Source: Petrolisthes cinctipes
Lineage: Eukaryota > Arthropoda > Malacostraca > Decapoda > Porcellanidae
NCBI GenBank assembly: GCA_033782935.1
Contig: JAWQEG010001421.1
Coordinates: forward strand, 55,793 to 119,792
Direction of reading: 5' to 3'
Length of the DNA: 64,000 bases
Positions 1 through 17,814 of this stretch are shown one piece after another. The first letter of the stretch is position 1. Every line of letters begins with the position of its first letter. Position numbers and translations under genes: made by a program. The notes beneath the pieces are model-generated. The model made no database searches, was not told the origin of the DNA, and worked only from the letters and a program-made list of their open reading frames with translations.

Positions 1-12
1 TATTTTATTTTA

Positions 13-52
<40 letters not shown>

Positions 53-88
53 TTTATTTTTTTATTTTTTTTGGTGGGGGGGGGGGGG
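1..88. repeat. AT-rich simple repeat with G homopolymer
   Basis: The window opens in a TTTTA/TTA microsatellite, which runs into T-rich sequence and ends in a run of about 14 G. It is cut by the window edge, so its full length is unknown. It has no coding content. Confidence 0.9.
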
Positions 89-7002
<6,914 letters not shown>

Positions 7003-7326
7003 TAGGTATGGTAGAAATACTTATGATATGTTATTTGTTGGGTGCCAGTAGATAGATAGGGAGAAACAAGGCTATCAATGTGAAAGATTGACTGTAACAG
7101 AATAACCCTTCACACTCCAGCCTGTTCATATCTACCCCTACACCTGCAGTATCCAATTTGGAAACTTTCAATTCTTGTAATTTGCATTGCTCTTCTAGTT
7201 TAAACTATTTCCACTGTAGCACTTAGGCATGGAAAAGTACAAGTGAACATGCTGTGAAATGGGATGTTGGGACCCTTATGTACCATGATGGGGCAGTTAG
7301 GAGCATGGTCATCCCATAGGCTAAGG

Positions 7327-8081
7327 CAGGGTTGGGCAACCTTTTGATGCTTCGGGCCAGACGAGATCATTACAATAAGGCCGCGGGCCACAGGTCAAGT
7401 GAAATGCCTAATATGCAATATAACAAAAAAAAATTCTTTCCAAAAATAAACTACTGTATAAGAAATAAGGATTTCCTATTTTAATATGTGATACATGTAA
7501 TGATTTCCTTACATAGCAAAGAATAAATTAATATAATTTAATAAACTATGCTGTAAAATGCTTGAAATCGCCAGTCAGTATCTTGAATCCTATGAAACGC
7601 ACAAATTCCTTCTGAAGAGAGGCAACGACACTCAACACAAGTTACCCAGGTTGAAAAAAACAAAAAACATAAACATGTAACTTAAATACAGTTAAAGAGA
7701 CATGTACTACAGTACTGTATTTCGTACTGTTGGTAATGTAACTAAACAGAACCATAATTTACCTTTAAAACATGATATACAGTAAATGTAGGATAAAAGA
7801 CTGGAGATCATCAATACCAGTAATTTATTGGCAGTAAGAGATGCAGTTAAAAAAAAAATAACTAGACTGTTGTACTCCATGCCCTGGTGATGTCAGAAAA
7901 ACCTAGAAGGGGCATCACTGAGTGATACGGTAACTACTTAACGGTAATGTGTGTGGCTCAGTGTATCTGGCAGGCCAGACGATGATAAAAGTTCGACTCG
8001 CGGGCCAGATTACAATGCAAATAATGTTTTGCATCTTGGGCCAGACCATAGACCTTCGCGGGTCGGAGGTTGCCCGTCCTG
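7327..8081. mobile_element. hAT-type non-autonomous DNA transposon
   Basis: The left end CAGGGTTGGGCAACCT and the inverted right end CAGGACGGGCAACCT are terminal inverted repeats of the hAT (CAGGG..GGGCAACCT) style. The element is flanked by a perfect 8-bp target duplication, GGCTAAGG (7319-7326 and 8082-8089), the length expected of hAT transposases. Subterminal GGGCCAGA motifs recur near both ends. The 755-bp body has no transposase frame, so it would have been mobilised in trans. It sits wholly inside the calcineurin intron between the exons at 6920 and 8320, leaving both splice sites intact. Confidence 0.9.
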
Positions 8082-8319
8082 GGCTAAGGGATGAAGCATC
8101 AAGAGATGGATATAGGGTAGAATGTTCAGATAAAAGATAATGTGATTTAATAGATACTGTAGTTCAGAAATGTATATAAACTTGAAAAGGGCTTGTACTG
8201 TACATCAAATGTATAATACAAGTACTGTACAGTATTAGCCTACATATAGTTCTGATAATTATATAGTTATTTTTGTTACCTCTGAAAGATAAGTACTTAT
8301 ATGTTTGTTTGCTCAACAG

Positions 8320-8417
8320 AGAGGAGAGTGAGAGTGTTCTGCAACTAAAGGGTCTGACTCCTACTGGTGCTTTACCCCTGGGAGCCTTGTCGGGCGGAAA
8401 AGATTCACTCAAGAATG
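8320..8417 (+). CDS. CanA (PPP3C): Calcineurin A, linker exon after the calmodulin-binding domain
   Basis: This exon begins after CTCAACAG and ends AAT G|gtgagt (8417/8418). Joined to the exon at 6920 it gives ...[21 protein letters not shown], then [16 protein letters not shown]. This is the conserved end of the calmodulin-binding helix and the [14 protein letters not shown] block of animal calcineurin A. Phase is 2 in and 1 out, and it fits both neighbours without a frameshift. In vertebrates a 10-residue alternative microexon follows this point. I found no matching 30-nt exon before 12371, so the direct junction [11 protein letters not shown] is the simplest reading. Confidence 0.95.
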
Positions 8418-11400
8418 GTGAGTCACTTTTTTTTTTTTTCTGTACACATCTAATTATCCACTTCTATGTAAGATCATTCCAAATTCTCTTTCAGCTATTG
8501 GTAAAAACTAATTTGCCGAAATTAAAATGCAGTATCGTATGCAATTTCACTACAAAATATGACTTTCATAAGGTGTACCTAACTCTGGTCATGACACAGT
8601 ATATAAAGTAATACATTGGTAATACTTTTATGAATAACATTGATAAACTGTAATAGAGTGCTTTGCTAACTATAGTCAAGTGAGATATTCCTGAAAGTGC
8701 TATGTAAAGCAGTCTTTTGAATTGACAGCAACTTGGTTTCTAATTTTTTCTTTTTAAGATGGGTTTCAAACTAAAAGTTTTCTCTTAAGAACACAGTGTA
8801 CGAGCCAGCCAATTGATTCTGTTAAAAAGTTATTGTACTCAGATGCACCCCATCCATCTTGTAGAACAATTTATTTTTATTTTTTTATATATATACAGTA
8901 TATATATATAGTACTGTATGCTAAATTATACAGTACATCCACAAACCAGGAAACGTACAAGTACAGTATGTGGCATGCATACTAGTGTTCAGCTTATGTG
9001 AGAGGGCAGTTATGTCAACACTGCACACTGCCTGGCTCACTTCATCCCTAAAAAATTACTCTATTACTGTACCTTATAGTTTTTCACTTCTTTAATTGGA
9101 AAAAATTTCCCCTGAGAATGCAGCAGGTCAAATACTGTAGTGTGATTATGTAGAAAAGCGTTGACACAAGAACTGAGGCCGAGAGCCTGTGAAGTACAAG
9201 TACAGTGTATTGGGTTGGGCACCGGTAATGCAGTAGACAAAATTATGAAGCTTCTGGCAGGAAGATTATGGCACAAAACTTAATACTGCATACAGTAATA
9301 TGAATTTTAAGATGTTATTCCAAATCAATTTGTAATTCATGTTTCACAAGTTCCTTGGCCAACAATATATTTCATCTTTTAAACAAACCTTGTAATTACA
9401 ATATTACAACATACTGTACAGCTAGCTGTGTGTGCAGTGTAGGCACCAAAATGGTGGACATAACTAATCTTTCCCAAAGGTCTTTATCATTAAATAGAGG
9501 GTCCACAAACTTAAACTCAGTGGTAACATAAATAAACATAGACAGTAGAGAAAGTCTTGCAAATTTATGAGATAGGTTGTGAAATATCAGGATCCTTACA
9601 CTTCCCACTGTCTTACTCTGTTGTTTCCCTAACTTCTTCATCAGTGGAATTCTGTTCAGTTTGTTTAGATCCATGGTGCAAAGAAGATGTAAAAATAAGT
9701 GAAGAGAATAAGGAAAAACAGCAGGAAGAAGAAAGAGGGAAAGAAGAAACTGTAGAGGAAAAAGGTAAAGTAGAAATTGTAGAAGAGAGAGAGCTGAATC
9801 ATAGTTGAAACTGAAGTGTCGGTTAAGTGCCAATGAACTCTTGGGACTGTGGACATAGTTGCTGTTAAACAGAAGACTGCACTAGAATGCATCCTTTCCT
9901 GCACTTTATTTTTGGTTGTGCAGAACTTGCATGCATATTGCTGTATAGTTATGAAATTTGCCAACTACTGTATAGGCTTTTTTTAACTACTGTTCTGGGG
10001 ATGGAGTAACAAGTTTCATGTATGATATTCACTCATCCTGGGAACAAAAGCAATTCACTTACTCCATGTAATTTATTGTTTTACTTTTGTGACAGGATAA
10101 GTGTATATATGGCATAGGGAAGTGGCGTCCTCATTGCCCACCGCAACCACCATTCTTGCGATGGTGAAGTCAGCCTCGTATCCCATACGATATAAGTGAG
10201 GGAGTGAGGGTTGCAAACCCTGCTCTCTAAAAATTACCCCACTAAAGGTTCAGATAGCCTGGGAGCTGGATCCCCTGCCTGTCTTGGGTCCTGCATTGGT
10301 TCTAGAGCCTCCCCACCCCTTGAAAAAAGGGAAATGGAATATCGATGATGATGATAAATGTACAGTATATCAAAGATTGTACTGTATAGGGCTTTTTTAA
10401 TCCAGCTACTGATTCCTGATACACAGCATTTTGAAACAGAAAACTCTTGAGGGGTATATATTTCTGACCAATGTGACTGTTGTGAAACTGAATTGTAATA
10501 TAACCTGACGGAATGTAAATAAAAACAAATGAGGAAAAGCCTTTACTGTACTGACATAGTCTTACTACTGCTTCTAGAGCAACTTTAACATGAGAAAACA
10601 TTAATATGTTGTCAATAAAGGCTCCTCCTCAACTTTTATCTTTTCTGTGTGCGTGTCTTGAAAGTGTAATTATTTTGGTAGCTGAATGACTAAAGGTTTC
10701 ACATATTTTCTGAGGTAACTACCAGACCAGTGGTTGAAATAGTTAGTATCAGTTTTTTTCTTGAATTTTCAGAGCATAGTGTTGTGTTCAGAATTATTAG
10801 AACTCTGAAAAATTTAGGGTTTGACTGGGATCAGCATTGCATCCTGGCTTCAGTAACATATATAGATTCATATTGTATTATTTAAGGGAAACCGGTGTTA
10901 GTGTATAGGTATGACAATAATTTATGGTGGTAAAGCAAACTTTTGAAGTAAAGATATTGATGGCAGTTGTTTTGAGGATTTGAACAGTACTATATATTTT
11001 TTTGCCATTCATAATAATATACAGTACTTTGTGGGATATTTCTTCTACAATTTTATTTCAAGAGAATATTATGGACATCCCATTACCAATTGAAGCTGTT
11101 TTATTAGTGAAGAATGAAGTCACTAAGGGGTATCAAGAAGAATGTATTGTGCCAAATTTTACAATGCTTCCTTTTAATTGACTGATATGTGACTATACCC
11201 TGTTGTCTATTGTCCTCTGATGGAGCTGGAAGACTGGGATGGGTTTGTATGGATGTCATCGAGTGGCTGGTGGTAATGTTAGCATTACCCCATAGCTGTG
11301 GTTGTAAATTTTCTTCACTGAACTAAAGATTCCTATTGTTTTACTTCTAATGCAACTATTACACAATATATACTTATTTTATACTCTCCAGTAGACAGAC

Positions 11401-12370
11401 AGACATGGAAGGTTTTATATAAACCAAAAAAGTTCACTGAACATTCTGAATTTCATCAACAACATACTGTTCTTGTAAGAATATAAACATGCTGCAATGT
11501 ACACCTGTTACACTGTTATAATGCCTATTAAACACTTCCTAAAGTACTCATAAGCTTTAAAAAATAAAATAGAATGGCAGTCATAGTCTGAAGGCCTGGC
11601 AAAGCCGAGTACCATATGAGTCGGTGCATGTCCTGGAAAGGGGGAGAGAGGTATAGCCTATGCTCTGATTATTTCTCCATTTATCGTACTTATTACTGTA
11701 TGTAGTGTATGGCAAATTTAACTGCATTCAAGAAAGCTGTGATCACAGATTGGTAAAGAAATAGAGAACCGACTTCTTTTACTGATGCTTTGCTGAAATT
11801 GTGATAGCAAATCTTCACACAAGTAATAATAAGGAATATTCTCTAAATATGAGTATGTGCTTTATTACCAAATTGATATTGCCATATCCAAAAAGAAATC
11901 AGATATAAAATATATATCAAATTTATACGCTGACTCATACTTGTATTCATTTTTATTTTGACTGCACTCTGTTGTGGGAAAACTTTTCTAGTTCACGTTT
12001 AATGTAGAGTCCAATGGTGTATACAAAATATACTTATCTTACGTAATATTGTACTGTAGTTAGGCTAGAAGTATAACAATAGTAGTGTTTATTTCAATGA
12101 GAAAAGTTACAGCCAAGGGATAATGCTAGTAGTACCACTAGCCACTCAGTAGTCTGCATCAGTTTTACCATGGAACAATGGTACATGACTACAGTATACA
12201 TACTATTCCTTGAATGGTGAACTTCAACCAGTTACTGTATACTCAGCTTTCAAGCTTGGGATCCAGGATGATTCTATAGGTTATCCTTTAAAATGTACTC
12301 ATACAGTACAGTATTAAATCCAAAGTATAAAAATCAGACATATCCTTTAATAAATTTGCTTTGTACACAG
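8418..12370. other. Calcineurin A intron
   Basis: This is a 3.95-kb intron bounded by gtgagt at 8418 and TACACAG at 12370. It is AT-rich and contains many TACAGTA/GTACTGTA words, a short AT tract near 8886-8913, and one copy of a 250-bp retroposon (10101-10356). A purine-rich stretch at 9690-9800 creates a frame on each strand with no family signature. No microexon equivalent to the vertebrate 10-residue alternative segment is visible by eye. Confidence 0.8.
10101..10356 (+). mobile_element. ~250-bp retroposon copy 1, GATGAT-tailed
   Basis: This segment matches 22655-22892 over its whole length. Shared blocks are GGCATAGGGAAGTGGC, GTCAGCCTCGTATCCC, CTAGAGCCTCCCCACCCC and GAAAAGGGAAATGG, and both copies end in GATGATGAT. 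The 5' block also resembles the leader of the LINE at 55006 (TAGGGA-GTGGC..CCCCA..GCCCAC). A fixed 3' end with a short microsatellite tail is typical of a SINE or a LINE-derived retroposon. A fragment of the same tail occurs at 27465-27497. Confidence 0.75.
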
Positions 12371-12564
12371 CCATGGCTGGCTTCTCACCAAACCACAAGA
12401 TTACATCATTTGCGGAGGCAAAGGGCCTAGATGCCATGAATGAACGCATGCCCCCCCGCAAGGATGCCCCAGCCATCACGCAGCCCGCGGTCTCCTCACC
12501 CACTGCATCTGAGGACGCTGAGAAGTCCAACTCCTCAAACACAGCACCTAACACTCACTTGTGA
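12371..12564 (+). CDS. CanA (PPP3C): Calcineurin A C-terminal exon with autoinhibitory segment and stop
   Basis: The exon opens after TACACAG and completes the split alanine (G|CC). It encodes MAGFSPNHK followed by [19 protein letters not shown], the calcineurin autoinhibitory segment that occupies the active site until calmodulin binds, then a serine/threonine-rich tail ending [12 protein letters not shown] and TGA at 12562-12564. The segment is highly conserved except that DRIN of most animals reads DAMN here, replacing an arginine. The open frame continues upstream into the intron only by chance. A good donor, GATGG|gtgagt, follows at 12632/12633, 68 nt past the stop, so this exon probably extends to about 12632 and a further non-coding exon follows. 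Confidence 0.95.
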
Positions 12565-12632
12565 AACTCACAGCCCCAAGTGCGTGAGCAGTGAGGGCCG
12601 CCAGTTGAGGCTGAGTGGGGGCGCAGGGATGG
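12565..12632 (+). other. Calcineurin A 3' UTR portion with candidate donor
   Basis: This GC-rich 68-nt stretch links the stop codon to the strong donor sequence gtgagtg at 12633. If used, it places an intron in the 3' UTR. The neighbouring acceptor candidate is GGCTTTGCAG at 14691-14700. Confidence 0.45.
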
Positions 12633-13621
12633 GTGAGTGTGATATTTATAATGTTTTGTTGTACAGTATATGCTATTGGAATCTCTCCAATTAGCTGTTC
12701 TTCCTATTTGAATTTTGAACATTTTATTTAAATTGATTAAAAATGCAATAGAATTAAAATTAGGACGTAATTACTATGTGAAACTGGATGTTTTTCTTAT
12801 TCCAGCCATTATACAGTGTACACTGGTATACAATTAATCATCCAAGTGCCAAACAAGTATGTGTCCACTGCGATAGAAAGTCCCCCATTATCAGCACAAC
12901 ATTTTTACTGTATATTATTATATTGTGTTATGTTGGGTTGTCAGCTGTCAATGTTATAATTCTCTAAATGAAATATAAAGTTATATATTTTACTACTATA
13001 AAAGAATAATTGTAGTACAGTAAACCCTCAATATAGCATACCTCACTATAATGAATTTCGGAATTAGAAACCTCTCTGCTCTGGTTGAACTAACTAAAGA
13101 TATACCGAAATATATTCTGTATGTGCGACAAATGTAATGAGCCTACCAAACATGTGTTTTTGTTAAGACTGCAGTACAATGATCTGATTAAGCAGCGAAT
13201 CTGTACCCCGTGTGGTGCCATGAATAATATTTAAAGTGCGGGGATAGTGACACATTTCTCCTATGATTAGTTTGACGTGACGGAGCCTCCTGGAGCATGT
13301 GATTGGTGGCTGACGTTCCCCACAAACCTTTCCTGCATTCTCTCCAGCCACCACACGCACACAACACTCCCAGATACACATGCACCTCTGTACACATTCA
13401 CTTACAGAGGCGCACACACACACACTCATTACATTTACTTCAGCTTAATGACCATTACGAAGTCGATAGGTGTTAATTAAACCCCAACAACCAAACCACA
13501 CTAAGCCAAACTCTCTCTCTCTCTTTCCTGCTACTACTACTACCACCTAAGCATTTCATATTCCTTGTAAATGTAGGTGATAACCTTTGAGGTTGTATAT
13601 AAATTTTTTATATAATGTTTT

Positions 13622-14236
13622 TATTGACCCTCTAACCGCGGGCATATTTGAGCCCGTCAACTCTGTACTGCAGGCATATTTTTGCAAAACTTAAGCAAAA
13701 TTTGGCATTTAATATCGTGTAAACCACTAAACCTACATGAATAAATTAGACAATATATTGTAGTACATACCTTTAGATGTCTTCTGATGAACTTGTGAAG
13801 ACTAAATAGACATCTGTAGGATGGGTAGCCAGCTCAAAATAGCCACAAATCAAAATTCACTTTTACACTCTCCTGACAATTCTAAGTACGTTTTCATGCT
13901 CTGATTTTGTCATAAAACATGTCAGAATCACATTTTTCAACACAACAATATGAAATATAACGTCACTGTCGTTTTTGCATACATATATGGTAATTAGCGC
14001 AAAATCGGAGCACTGATGATACATCCTCACATGCTGATAGATATTGCTACACTGGCAAGACAAAGCTGGTGTGACTCGTGGAAGCTCTTAAGCACACACA
14101 CCCTCTGTTGTGAGCCTAAGTAAGTATGTCAGGGAGTGAGCATATATGAAAATCAGTCTGTCGACAAATGCCGACACCCTAGGTCACCCACATTTGGTGG
14201 TGGTGTCGACAATTGCCGACACCCGCGGTTTAAGAA
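13622..14236. mobile_element. TTAA-type element, second copy of the 19651 family
   Basis: The interior 13730-14030 aligns closely with 19750-20250. Shared words include GACATCTGTAGGATGGGTAG, AATCAAAATTCACTTTTACA, CACATTTTTCAACA and ACATATATGGTAATTA. The ends carry AACCGCGGGC and its inverse CCCGCGGTT, and the right side abuts TTAA at 14237. A near-palindrome GGTGTCG..CGACACC sits by the right end. The left flank is TTGA rather than TTAA, so the duplication is imperfect. There is no coding capacity. This copy lacks the LINE that splits the one at 19651, so it shows the empty state. Confidence 0.7.
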
Positions 14237-14240
14237 TTAA

Positions 14241-14368
14241 CCCTTCAGGCACAGGCATATTTGCACATGTCCAGTCGGTTTTTTTGTAACTACAGCAGAA
14301 TTCTGGTTTTGAGGACTTTGCCGAGTAATAGGAAATAGCCAGAATTCTGGCTTTGAGGTATTTAGGGG
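14241..14368. mobile_element. Small TTAA-flanked insertion
   Basis: This 128-bp segment starts CCCTTCAGGCACAGGCATAT and ends TTTAGGGG, with TTAA on both sides (14237-14240, 14369-14372). The ends match only at CCCT/CCCCT, so the case rests mainly on the flanking TTAA and the resemblance of its start to that of the 13622 element. An AGAATTCTGG word occurs twice inside it. Confidence 0.4.
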
Positions 14369-14700
14369 TTAAAAGATTAGGAAATGCACTAACGCTGACC
14401 CAATTAGATTTATTCCCATTGATTCTTCAGTTTCACTATCACGCTTTCTGCTATCACTCGTATCTCCGTTGACCAATTACACCCAAAAGCAGAGAGGGGA
14501 ATTTGAATAACTCCTTGTATATATTGAAGTTGGTTCACTATAGGAAACAGAAATACTGTACAGTACTGATAATCTTTTAGATTGAAATTTCGGAAATAAC
14601 GTCAGCCCCTTCCTCGCAATTGGTTCATTATATTGAGGGTTTACTGTATTATAGTTCCATGTATGATAACAACACAGATAATGAATTAATGGCTTTGCAG

Positions 14701-16420
14701 ACCGGCGCTATGTATGTATGAGTGTAGATGAAGTGTCAACATCTTGCTGATCTCAAGTGTGGAGTGGCGGCACAGGGTGAGGCTGCCTGGCCAGGTCATG
14801 GTTGTGATGCAAGTAATGCCTCAGCCCCTGGTGGGCCCCTCTGGCCAGCCAACCCCACCTGGCCTCCTTCCGGGCCATTGCCATCGCCACTGCGGGCCAG
14901 GGCCAGGCTGGGCCGGGTCACGGTCAGTGGTGCCGCCACAGAGGTGCCAGGAAGAGTGGCAGTGTGGCCCGGCCGGCCAGGTCATATCACCAGTTGCTGC
15001 TGCTAGAGACTATTGACCCGGTCACTCAACTCTCTCCAGTGTCCTCCTCCAGCACACTGTCAAACTACACTCATGTGTTGCCTACACGGTTGGCTTTCTG
15101 TTACACCCTCCCTCCCCCTGTGTTGGTGATGAAAGGCAGGACCCTGAGTGTTAGTGTGGACCCTGGGCCCCGTGCCCCACCCAGCCAGTGGTGACAGGTG
15201 TGAGCTACAATAGTGTGAGGCGTGTGACTGTGTGAACCCTCCAGCAAGGCCATAATGACCAGGAGTCACCAGCTGCAGTGTCTGTCCAGGTTGTGTCACA
15301 TGACTAACAATGATACGTCTACTTGAAACATTACTCACATTATCTAAGTGAACCTGTTCATAAATTGACAGAATCATGTAAATAGTCTTTCTTTATTATT
15401 GTGTATAGCATGCTTGAATATTTACAGACTGTCGTACAGCCTCTCTAAGCCCCCTCCGTAGCAAGACAGCAGCCTGTGTATTGGTCCAATGGACTGTTGG
15501 CAAGCTTTTTCCTGAATATCTGCCATCAATGTGACATATAAGGATGCAATACATTTTGGCCTGTGTGCAATATATCCTCATTCTCATCTAGATTCCCAAT
15601 TCTCTTAGGTTAGAACAATAGCTTGTCATCTCTTGATCATTGTTCTGTGGCTCCTCAAAATGTAATTTCTATAAGTTTAATACCACATAGTCTTAAGTCA
15701 TATTCTACAGAGGGAGTGGTGTACATGCATCATTTAAGTAACATTTCCAGGATTATAAATCCTCATGTAACTCAGTCCCTCTGCATAACTATTACATGTT
15801 AAAGATAATCCTGTTACTAAAGGACATTGTCTTCTTGATGGTAATTTTCATACATGCAACTGTTTTATGATGTGAGACAGTAGAATTCATATGTATCAAT
15901 TCTGCCATATTAAGTGTTATATAAAAAGTAAACTACTACTAATATAATAAGTCTTGTTAAAAAAATGCAAATTTTATGCCTTTTTCCAAACCAAAGTGTC
16001 CTAGTCATATTTCTTGGAAACAAGGCATCATGGCCCAGACGGTGACCTGCAGGGCCTGGCAGTGCCCGCCCCCTCCCTCTTGACTTCCTTCATCACTTAA
16101 AGCCAGTTTTTTAAACATTCAGAGTACTTACAAACAAATAGAAATAACCCCTCAAACAAAATTACAGAGGGTTGAAATTTCACTGCAGTTGTACTCTCCC
16201 GAGTGTTGTAAAGAATGACTGTCTGTTTCTATCAGTCCTCCTTACTCCACATTCATACCAACCCTGCTTCCCTCTCTTCCCTCTACCTGCCTGCTCCAGT
16301 AAGTGTTGGTGCAGCCAACTGTGCTCACCCTTGTCTGGTCCACACCCTCCACCTGTCAAGACCCTCCCCTCCCCTTCCAAACCCTTTCCAAATGTTGTCA
16401 GTGTTGAAAGAGAAATAAAA
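14701..16420 (+). other. GC-rich block, candidate calcineurin A 3' UTR exon
   Basis: After GGCTTTGCAG at 14700 the sequence becomes markedly GC-rich to about 15260, unlike the AT-rich surroundings, and a second smaller GC-rich patch lies at 16020-16080. Overlapping open frames occur in three registers, which points to composition rather than coding. An AATAAA at 16414-16419 is followed by an A-run, a possible polyadenylation site, although genomic A-runs also mislead. The inference is a terminal non-coding exon joined from the donor at 12632; RNA evidence would be needed to fix its limits. Confidence 0.4.
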
Positions 16421-17388
16421 AAAAAAAATATATACTAAAGGAAATACAGTTTAAACATGGTGTAAAACACTCACTCATTTTTCACTTTAAAACTTTGCTG
16501 GTTGATGTAAATTTTGAACATGCAAGTAGCCCTAACTATTTTCTCTTGTAGCTCATAATACCCCAAGAAATATTTGAATGTGCATTGAAAGTGGTTATGA
16601 TGCTATGTTGATATTTATCTTGATAGATAAACATAAACCTGAATTTGGATATACTTTTGATTGTGAGATAGGTGTTGATTGCTTCAATCTGGTATAAATA
16701 TATTTTTTCCTTGTGAAATAGTCTTTAAGTTTCTCTTGTTACCTTGTTCATTAATACATCCTTTAGGAAGTGTCAAATGTTGTATATTATAAGTATAACC
16801 TTCCATATTATTTTTACAATTTGAGCTGTTATTTTGTTGTCGGTCCAAAGCATAAGCTCCTTCAAGCCAAGCTTTTCAAGGTCAAGATGTCCAGATTGCT
16901 GCAGGGAAGCTGTCAGCTCAGATGTAATATTGGCCACATCGGGCCTCAAGCAAGGAACATAAATTTAAGAAATAAATGTACATACCGGTAGACAATATCA
17001 ATATATGCATCAGAGAGGAAAAGTAAACAAAACATAGTATTAAAACTGATACAGTACACTGTATTTGCAGTAACAAAAGTACCAGTATAAACAAAAACAA
17101 AATGGACTCACCCTTTCGACAGTCTCGAAAGCCTCCCATTTTAAATTGAAGTTGGAGCCTCCGTGCTTAGTTGAGACGTGCAGCTCATGTTTGACACACC
17201 TGGCATATGCGAGGTGGAGCGGGCAGTTAATCCCTCCTGCACTCTGGACTCCTCCTGACCTGGTAGTTGCAACAGGTCAGTCAGTCAGTCAGTGAGAGGC
17301 GCACCCCAAGTCTGCTTCCTCATGCAGTGTACAGAGAAGCCTGTTTATTTCCCATCCCCCAACCTCCTCGTGTAAAACATCAGTAAGA

Positions 17389-17419
<31 letters not shown>

Positions 17420-17814
17420 TAATAATAATAATAATAGTAAGACGTTAATCATTATAAACTCTTTCTCTCAAGTGTTAAATAATAACTAATGCTAAGCCAT
17501 AATCATGACCTGTATCAGTGTGTGTTACAAACTACAGCCTTTGTGCTACTGTTTTATACTTCTCAGCATCTCTTGCCTTTGTGGTGTACTGTAATATAAT
17601 TAGTTATATAGCATGTTTATTCTTTTTGTTTAACTGTTCTAATTCAGAAGATAATTATGACTGGACGTTTGCATTGTTTCAACATTGAGATTCTAAATAA
17701 ACTCTAAGAATCTTTTGTATCTTTTTATAATTTCCCTATGGAATGCAACAGTTTTGTAAGCAGATGATTTATGGTTAATACTGGTTGATTTGCAGTATTA
17801 ACTATAACAATAAT
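16421..17814. other. Intergenic, unique AT-rich sequence with an AAT microsatellite
   Basis: No gene is seen. An (AAT)n tract interrupted once lies at 17387-17437, and a (CAGT)n stretch of five units at 17275-17292. An AATAAA at about 17696 could be an alternative end of the upstream transcript. Confidence 0.6.
17387..17437. repeat. (AAT)n microsatellite
   Basis: An AAT trinucleotide array with one interruption, about 16 units. Confidence 0.95.

Larger units (their letters stand above)
13018..14646. mobile_element. pogo/Tigger-like TA-flanked element
   Basis: The two ends are inverted copies of CAGTAAACCCTCAATATA (left 13018; right read on the reverse strand from 14646), and each is flanked by TA. 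The CAGTA.. start and TA duplication fit pogo/Tigger members of the Tc1-mariner superfamily. The 1.6-kb body has no transposase frame and is packed with other insertions, notably the TTAA-type sequences at 13622-14236 and 14241-14368. It lies in the presumed 3' UTR intron of calcineurin A. A TTTCGGAA word recurs near both termini. Confidence 0.85.

Noticed and set aside
9396..9964. 145-residue minus-strand frame and overlapping 99-residue frame
   Set aside because: Part comes from a purine-rich tract on the + strand. The remainder (..DLNKLNRIPLMKKLGKQQ..) matches nothing I recognise and has no splice context. It is left unassigned rather than called a gene.
14728..15194. Three overlapping Pro/Gly-rich frames
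   Set aside because: A GC-rich block lowers stop-codon density in every register. No frame continues the calcineurin reading frame, which already ended at 12564.
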